From NCBI GenBank assembly GCA_023423475.1, contig JAFAFN010000250.1, positions 1-8,815 of the forward strand: a stretch of DNA of 8,815 nucleotides, given 5' to 3'. Of this stretch, positions 5,539 to 8,815 are shown one piece after another. Source of the stretch: Actinomycetes bacterium. Lineage in GTDB: Bacteria; Actinomycetota; Acidimicrobiia; Acidimicrobiales; Microtrichaceae. Under the pieces are notes generated by a model. That model was not told the origin of the DNA. It made no database searches and saw only the letters and a list, made by a program, of their open reading frames with translations. The translations under genes were made by a program, and so were the position numbers. Each line of letters begins with the position of its first letter. The first letter of the stretch is position 1.

Positions 5539-6552
5539 TCAGCTGCGCCCCGAACTGCTTTCGTGTGACGCCAGGCGCTGCGCCCCGAGCACCGCGGCGC
5601 CGATCGCGCCGGCATCGGGGCCGTCGGGAGCGACCAGGATCCGGCTCGAGCGGTCCTTGACCGCGGACGGGTGGTCGTCGTCGAGCGCACGCGTGACGAG
5701 CTCCAGCAGGAGGGCTCCGTGGCGGCTCACTCCCCCGCCGATGACGATCACCTCGGGGTCGAGCAGCACCAGCAGGTTGGCGATCCCCACCGCGACGTAC
5801 CCGGCGTAGCGCTCGAAGATCTCGAGCGCACCGGGGTCACCGTGTGCGAGCAGCTCGGTGACGTGCTCACCACGGACGTCGTCGAGCGAGCCGGCGAGCT
5901 CCAGGACCGCAGGGGCCCGACCCTCGGCCGCGGCGGTGCGGGCCAGGCGTTCCAGTCCGGTGCCCGACGCATACAGCTCCCAGCAGCCTCGCTGACCGCA
6001 GGCGCAACGGGGTCCGGCCATGTCGATCGTCATGTGTCCGGGCTCCCCGGCGAAGCCGTTCGCGCCGCGCAGCAGCCGGTGGCCGATGATGATGCCGCCA
6101 CCGATGCCCGTGCCGAGGGTGACGGCGACCAGGCTCTGCGCTCCGGGCTCGGCGAGCGCATGGGTGGCGACGGCGACGCAGTTCGCGTCGTTGTCGACCA
6201 CGGAGGGGATGTCGAAGCGCTCCTCGAGCAGCGTCGCCACGTCGACTCCGACGAGACCGGCCGAGTTCGGCGCGGTCCGCACGACGCCCACGCGGTCGAC
6301 GAACCCGGCCAGGCCGACGCCGATCGCAGCGGGTCGACGACCGTCCGCCCGTGAGAGCAGCGCAGCGACCGCGGCCTCGATCTGATCGACCGCCTTGATC
6401 GAGTCCGCCTCGGAGACCACGAGCTCGCGATCGAGCACCTCCGGTGGGTGCTCGGCGGACAGCTCGATGAGCAGGGCCAGGGTCTTGGTGCCTCCGACGT
6501 CGACCCCGATGACGTGCTGCACCGGGCGCCGTCGGTCGTCCGGTCCCATCAT
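5539..6552 (-). CDS. glk: ROK-family sugar kinase, probably glucokinase
   Basis: ATP-dependent phosphorylation of a hexose, most likely glucose to glucose 6-phosphate, in the cytosol. The 337-residue protein has the ATP phosphate loop DVGGTKT (18-24), VDNDAN (119-124) with catalytic Asp122, LGTGIGGG (146-153), and GEPGHM (169-174). The ROK zinc signature CACGQRGCWE is at 183-192; predicted zinc ligands are His173, Cys183, Cys185 and Cys190. The adenosine-binding IGGGVS is at 271-276. The run GEPGH to YASG resembles actinobacterial GlkA, but ROK members also include mannose, fructose and N-acetyl sugar kinases, so glucose is inferred. There is no HTH domain, so it is an enzyme rather than a ROK repressor. 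A GAGGG motif lies 5 bases before the first ATG and 8 before the second (tandem ATGATG), making this the only gene here with a clear Shine-Dalgarno. It precedes alaC. Confidence 0.88.
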   Translation of the reverse strand: MMGPDDRRRPVQHVIGVDVGGTKTLALLIELSAEHPPEVLDRELVVSEADSIKAVDQIEAAVAALLSRADGRRPAAIGVGLAGFVDRVGVVRTAPNSAGLVGVDVATLLEERFDIPSVVDNDANCVAVATHALAEPGAQSLVAVTLGTGIGGGIIIGHRLLRGANGFAGEPGHMTIDMAGPRCACGQRGCWELYASGTGLERLARTAAAEGRAPAVLELAGSLDDVRGEHVTELLAHGDPGALEIFERYAGYVAVGIANLLVLLDPEVIVIGGGVSRHGALLLELVTRALDDDHPSAVKDRSSRILVAPDGPDAGAIGAAVLGAQRLASHESSSGRS

Positions 6553-6587
6553 CGGGTCCCTCGTCGGCGGTCGTCTCGGCGCATCAT
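6522..6587 (-). repeat. Imperfect direct repeat around the ROK kinase start
   Basis: On the minus strand ATGATG occurs at 6587 and again 35 bases later at 6552 (the kinase start). Aligning the two copies without gaps, 20 of the first 26 bases match, including a shared GACGACCG. The upstream copy is out of frame with the kinase and opens a 12-codon reading frame whose TGA overlaps the kinase ATGATG. Confidence 0.45.
6558..6562 (-). promoter_or_regulatory. Ribosome binding site of the ROK kinase
   Basis: GAGGG on the minus strand is 5 bases before the first ATG and 8 before the second of the ATGATG pair. The spacing favours the second ATG slightly. No TANNNT hexamer lies in the 82-base gap upstream, so this gene differs from its neighbours in how translation starts. 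Confidence 0.55.
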
Positions 6588-6612
6588 GGAGGGGCAGTCG
6601 ATCACAACCTCC

Positions 6613-6628
6613 CGGCTGCGGCCAGCCG
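6613..6628 (-). terminator. Candidate hairpin terminator after the 723-codon gene
   Basis: CGGCTG, a CGGC loop and CAGCCG form a perfect 6-bp stem six bases after the stop codon. GGGAGGTTGTGAT follows on the minus strand, so there is no proper T-run. It may be a weak terminator or attenuate read-through into the ROK kinase. Confidence 0.4.
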
Positions 6629-6634
6629 TTCCGC

Positions 6635-8806
6635 TCAGAACGTCGCGAACGCCGCCGTCGAAGGATCGACCGCTCCCAACGAGCCGTCGTCCGCCTCGGC
6701 GAGCACGATCACCTGCACGAGGTCCGACATCGCCTGGAGCCGTTCCAGCACCCGTACCGCACTGCCCGGTTCGTCGGGCAGGCCGTCGACGAGCAGCGGG
6801 ACGGCGCCGGCGAAGGAGACCGACCGCTGAGCTGCGAGTCGCGACACGACGGTCCAGGCCGGGTCGGGATCGGGGCCGGCGACCGGAGCCACCGTCTCGG
6901 GTCGGTAGGGCGGCGGCTGGTCGGCCCCGACCTGATCGGCCCCAACCTGATCGGACGGCGCGTGATCGGACGGGACCGCAGAGGTGAAGTGCTCCGCGGT
7001 GGCGATGGCAGCGAGCAGCGCCCGCTCCTCATCGCGGACCACGAGCTCCTGCTCACGCAGCTCGGCGATCGCCGCGGTCGCCACCTCGTGGGACCGAACC
7101 CGCTCCTCGGCGAGCGAGAGCCGGTCGAGCGCTGCGTCCAGCTCGGCCTCGAGCTCGGCCCACCTCGTCATGTCCGGATTGGGGTCGCCTTCGGCATCGA
7201 GGGCAGCGACCTCGGCACCCAGCTCCGTGGCGCGGGCACGGGCAGGTCCCAGCGCCCGTTCGACCCGTTCGTGCCAGCGGGTCCACCCGGTCGCCGCCTC
7301 GAGCAGCTCGGGAGCCGGCACCGTCGAAGGGTCGCGCGGGAACGCACCCACCGGCACGGTCTCGGGCCGCGTCGCACCGTCGTCGCCGGGCCAGTCCACG
7401 GTGTTGTCGATCAGCACCGCCCGGAGGCGATCGACCGCCGCCACGACCTGTGGGGCGTCCTCGGCGACCGCAGCCACGCGTCGGTGCCGGAGCTCCTCGG
7501 TCGTCGAGTAGACGAGCTCGGCCAGGTCCTCGACGTCGTCGGGCACGTGGCTCGTCCCTGCCAGCGTCATGGCCCTCGGATCGCCCAGGTAGGACAGCGA
7601 CTCGACCAACGTCGAGGCGAGCTCCGCCCCGGCGCGCTCGACCGTGGAACGGTCGGGCAGCTCGGAACGCAGCTCCTCGACCTCGGCCTCGATCCGCTCC
7701 GATCGGAGCTGTGCGGAGTCGACCCGACCGATGCGTTCCATCTCGGCGCGCAGGGACGGGATGCCCATCACGTAGGCGCTGTAGGTGTCGTAGCCGAGCT
7801 GCTCGAGCAGGACCGCCTCCTCGGCACGGAGCTCCGAGACCCGACGCTTGTTGCGAGAGGCACCGAGGCGTCCGGAGCGGTCGCCCACCGAGAAGATCTC
7901 GTCGCGCACCGCCTCGAGACGTGCCACGACGTCGGGGTCGACCGCACCGGGCCGCATCTGCCGTTCGGCCGAGCGCGTCGCCTCGACCGCTTCGTCGAGG
8001 CGCTGGGACGCTTCACGTTCGCGCAGCTGCAGCGTCGTGCGTCGTGCGACGAGCTCACGCGCGGTGACCAGCAGCCCCTCGAGGCGGTCGGCCAGTCCGA
8101 TCGCGACCGGATCGAGCTCGGTCGGAGGTTCCAGCGCCCGGACGAGCGCCTCTGCGGCGGCACGCACTGCCGGGGCGTCGAGGCGTTCGGCGCGTTCGAT
8201 CCACTCGACCACCGACGACCGTCGGGTGAGCAGGTCGGCCCGGCGTTCCGCGCGTCGGGTGCGCTCGTCCTCCCACTCGGAGCGGATGGTGGAGCGGCGC
8301 GACTCCATCGCCTCGAGCTGTCCGAGGCACACCTCGACGGCCGTGGTGGCGTGCGGGTCAAGGTCGCCGCGGTGCTGGTCCATGCGCTCGGAGAGCTCCG
8401 TGCGACGAGCGGCGACCTCTCGAAGTCGTCGGCGCAGCTCGTCGGTCGGGCCGGACGGAGCGGCGGTCGGAGCGACGGTCGGCTCGCTCGACGGACCGAT
8501 GCCGTCGTCGGGGCCGGACCCGCTGTCGGGATCCGCTCCCGCAGCGGGTGTCTCGAGGCGGAGCACGGCGTCGACCTCCGGGTCGAGGCGCAGCTGATCG
8601 AGCGTGGCTCGGTCGAGCGAGAGACGGACGCCGTTCACCTCGAGCAGTCCGCCGTGACCGGGCGCGGCGTCGTTCGAGAACGAGCGGAACACCTCGACCA
8701 GACGACGGCGCAGCTCAGGTGGCGCGTCGGACAGGACCGTCATCCGTGGATGCAGGTCGAGTGCCCCGCCACCTGGGGCGATCCGGTCGATCCGTACGAG
8801 TCTCAT
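6635..8806 (-). CDS. Large coiled-coil protein, degenerate SMC/ABC-ATPase-like, no Walker A
   Basis: I do not recognise a named family. The 723 residues begin MRLVRIDRIAPGGGALDLHP and continue RMTVLSDAPPELRRRLVEVF, which looks like the start of an SMC/SbcC-type ATPase head, but the GxxxxGKS/T P-loop is missing. After a Pro/Ala/Asp-rich linker (about 88-121) come long Glu/Arg/Leu-rich helices, likely coiled coils, at about 122-200, 240-285, 320-400 and 505-605. Between them is LGYDTYSAYVMG at 337-348. A pentapeptide repeat lies at 611-630. The C-terminus has a Walker-B-like VPLLVDG (669-675), then a helix and VQVIVLAEA (697-705), which mirrors the last strand of ABC heads; there is no LSGG signature. 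It probably folds as an SMC-like head without ATPase activity, but that is inference. No signal peptide or membrane segment is visible. The reading frame stays open to the right edge, so an earlier start outside the window is possible. Confidence 0.75.
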   Translation of the reverse strand: MRLVRIDRIAPGGGALDLHPRMTVLSDAPPELRRRLVEVFRSFSNDAAPGHGGLLEVNGVRLSLDRATLDQLRLDPEVDAVLRLETPAAGADPDSGSGPDDGIGPSSEPTVAPTAAPSGPTDELRRRLREVAARRTELSERMDQHRGDLDPHATTAVEVCLGQLEAMESRRSTIRSEWEDERTRRAERRADLLTRRSSVVEWIERAERLDAPAVRAAAEALVRALEPPTELDPVAIGLADRLEGLLVTARELVARRTTLQLREREASQRLDEAVEATRSAERQMRPGAVDPDVVARLEAVRDEIFSVGDRSGRLGASRNKRRVSELRAEEAVLLEQLGYDTYSAYVMGIPSLRAEMERIGRVDSAQLRSERIEAEVEELRSELPDRSTVERAGAELASTLVESLSYLGDPRAMTLAGTSHVPDDVEDLAELVYSTTEELRHRRVAAVAEDAPQVVAAVDRLRAVLIDNTVDWPGDDGATRPETVPVGAFPRDPSTVPAPELLEAATGWTRWHERVERALGPARARATELGAEVAALDAEGDPNPDMTRWAELEAELDAALDRLSLAEERVRSHEVATAAIAELREQELVVRDEERALLAAIATAEHFTSAVPSDHAPSDQVGADQVGADQPPPYRPETVAPVAGPDPDPAWTVVSRLAAQRSVSFAGAVPLLVDGLPDEPGSAVRVLERLQAMSDLVQVIVLAEADDGSLGAVDPSTAAFATF
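6917..6976 (-). repeat. Four degenerate 15-bp tandem repeats encoding a pentapeptide
   Basis: Inside the 723-codon gene, residues 611-630 read VPSDH, APSDQ, VGADQ, VGADQ: four copies of a [VA][PG][SA]D[HQ] unit. At DNA level the plus strand repeats GATCGG-type 15-base units. The segment sits in the linker before the C-terminal head-like domain, as expected for a flexible, slippage-prone spacer. Confidence 0.7.
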
Positions 8807-8815
8807 GAGCAGTTC

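Noticed and set aside
6549..6587. A 12-codon leader peptide before the ROK kinase as a real gene
   Set aside because: No ribosome binding site or -10 element precedes it; listed as an observation only, not as a CDS.

Overview
The window is a GC-rich, densely packed bacterial chromosome segment with eight protein-coding genes (one cut by the left edge) and no rRNA, tRNA, CRISPR array or insertion sequence that I could recognise. GC-biased codon use, an actinobacterial-type phosphofructokinase signature and apparently leaderless genes preceded by TANNNT -10 hexamers point to Actinomycetota. Acidimicrobiia (Ilumatobacter/Iamia-like) is my best guess, but this is inference, not a database result.

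Layout, left to right: (1) the N-terminal 130 codons of a 6-phosphofructokinase on the minus strand, divergent from (2) a glycerol kinase on the plus strand. (3) A class I methyltransferase resembling eukaryotic protein arginine methyltransferases lies on the minus strand and converges on glpK with one base between the stop codons. (4) An ACT-domain protein with a GAF-like second half lies upstream of the methyltransferase on the same strand. (5) A TetR-family regulator on the plus strand has a perfect 18-bp palindromic operator just before its start. (6) An AlaC-type aminotransferase on the minus strand converges on tetR. (7) A ROK-family glucokinase lies 21 bases upstream of alaC, probably in one transcript with it. 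(8) A 723-residue coiled-coil protein has ABC/SMC-like ends but no P-loop; its start is 9 bases from the right edge.

The recognised enzymes fit one theme, entry and lower steps of central carbon metabolism: glucose to glucose 6-phosphate (ROK kinase), fructose 6-phosphate to the bisphosphate (PFK), glycerol to glycerol 3-phosphate (GlpK), and pyruvate/alanine exchange (AlaC). The methyltransferase, ACT-GAF protein and coiled-coil protein are the poorly characterised parts.

The strongest unexpected signal is at the gene starts. Six of the seven genes whose upstream region is visible have a TANNNT hexamer ending 6 to 8 bases before the start codon and no convincing ribosome binding site. This is what leaderless transcripts beginning at the start codon should look like. 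The exception is the ROK kinase, which has a GAGGG Shine-Dalgarno instead.
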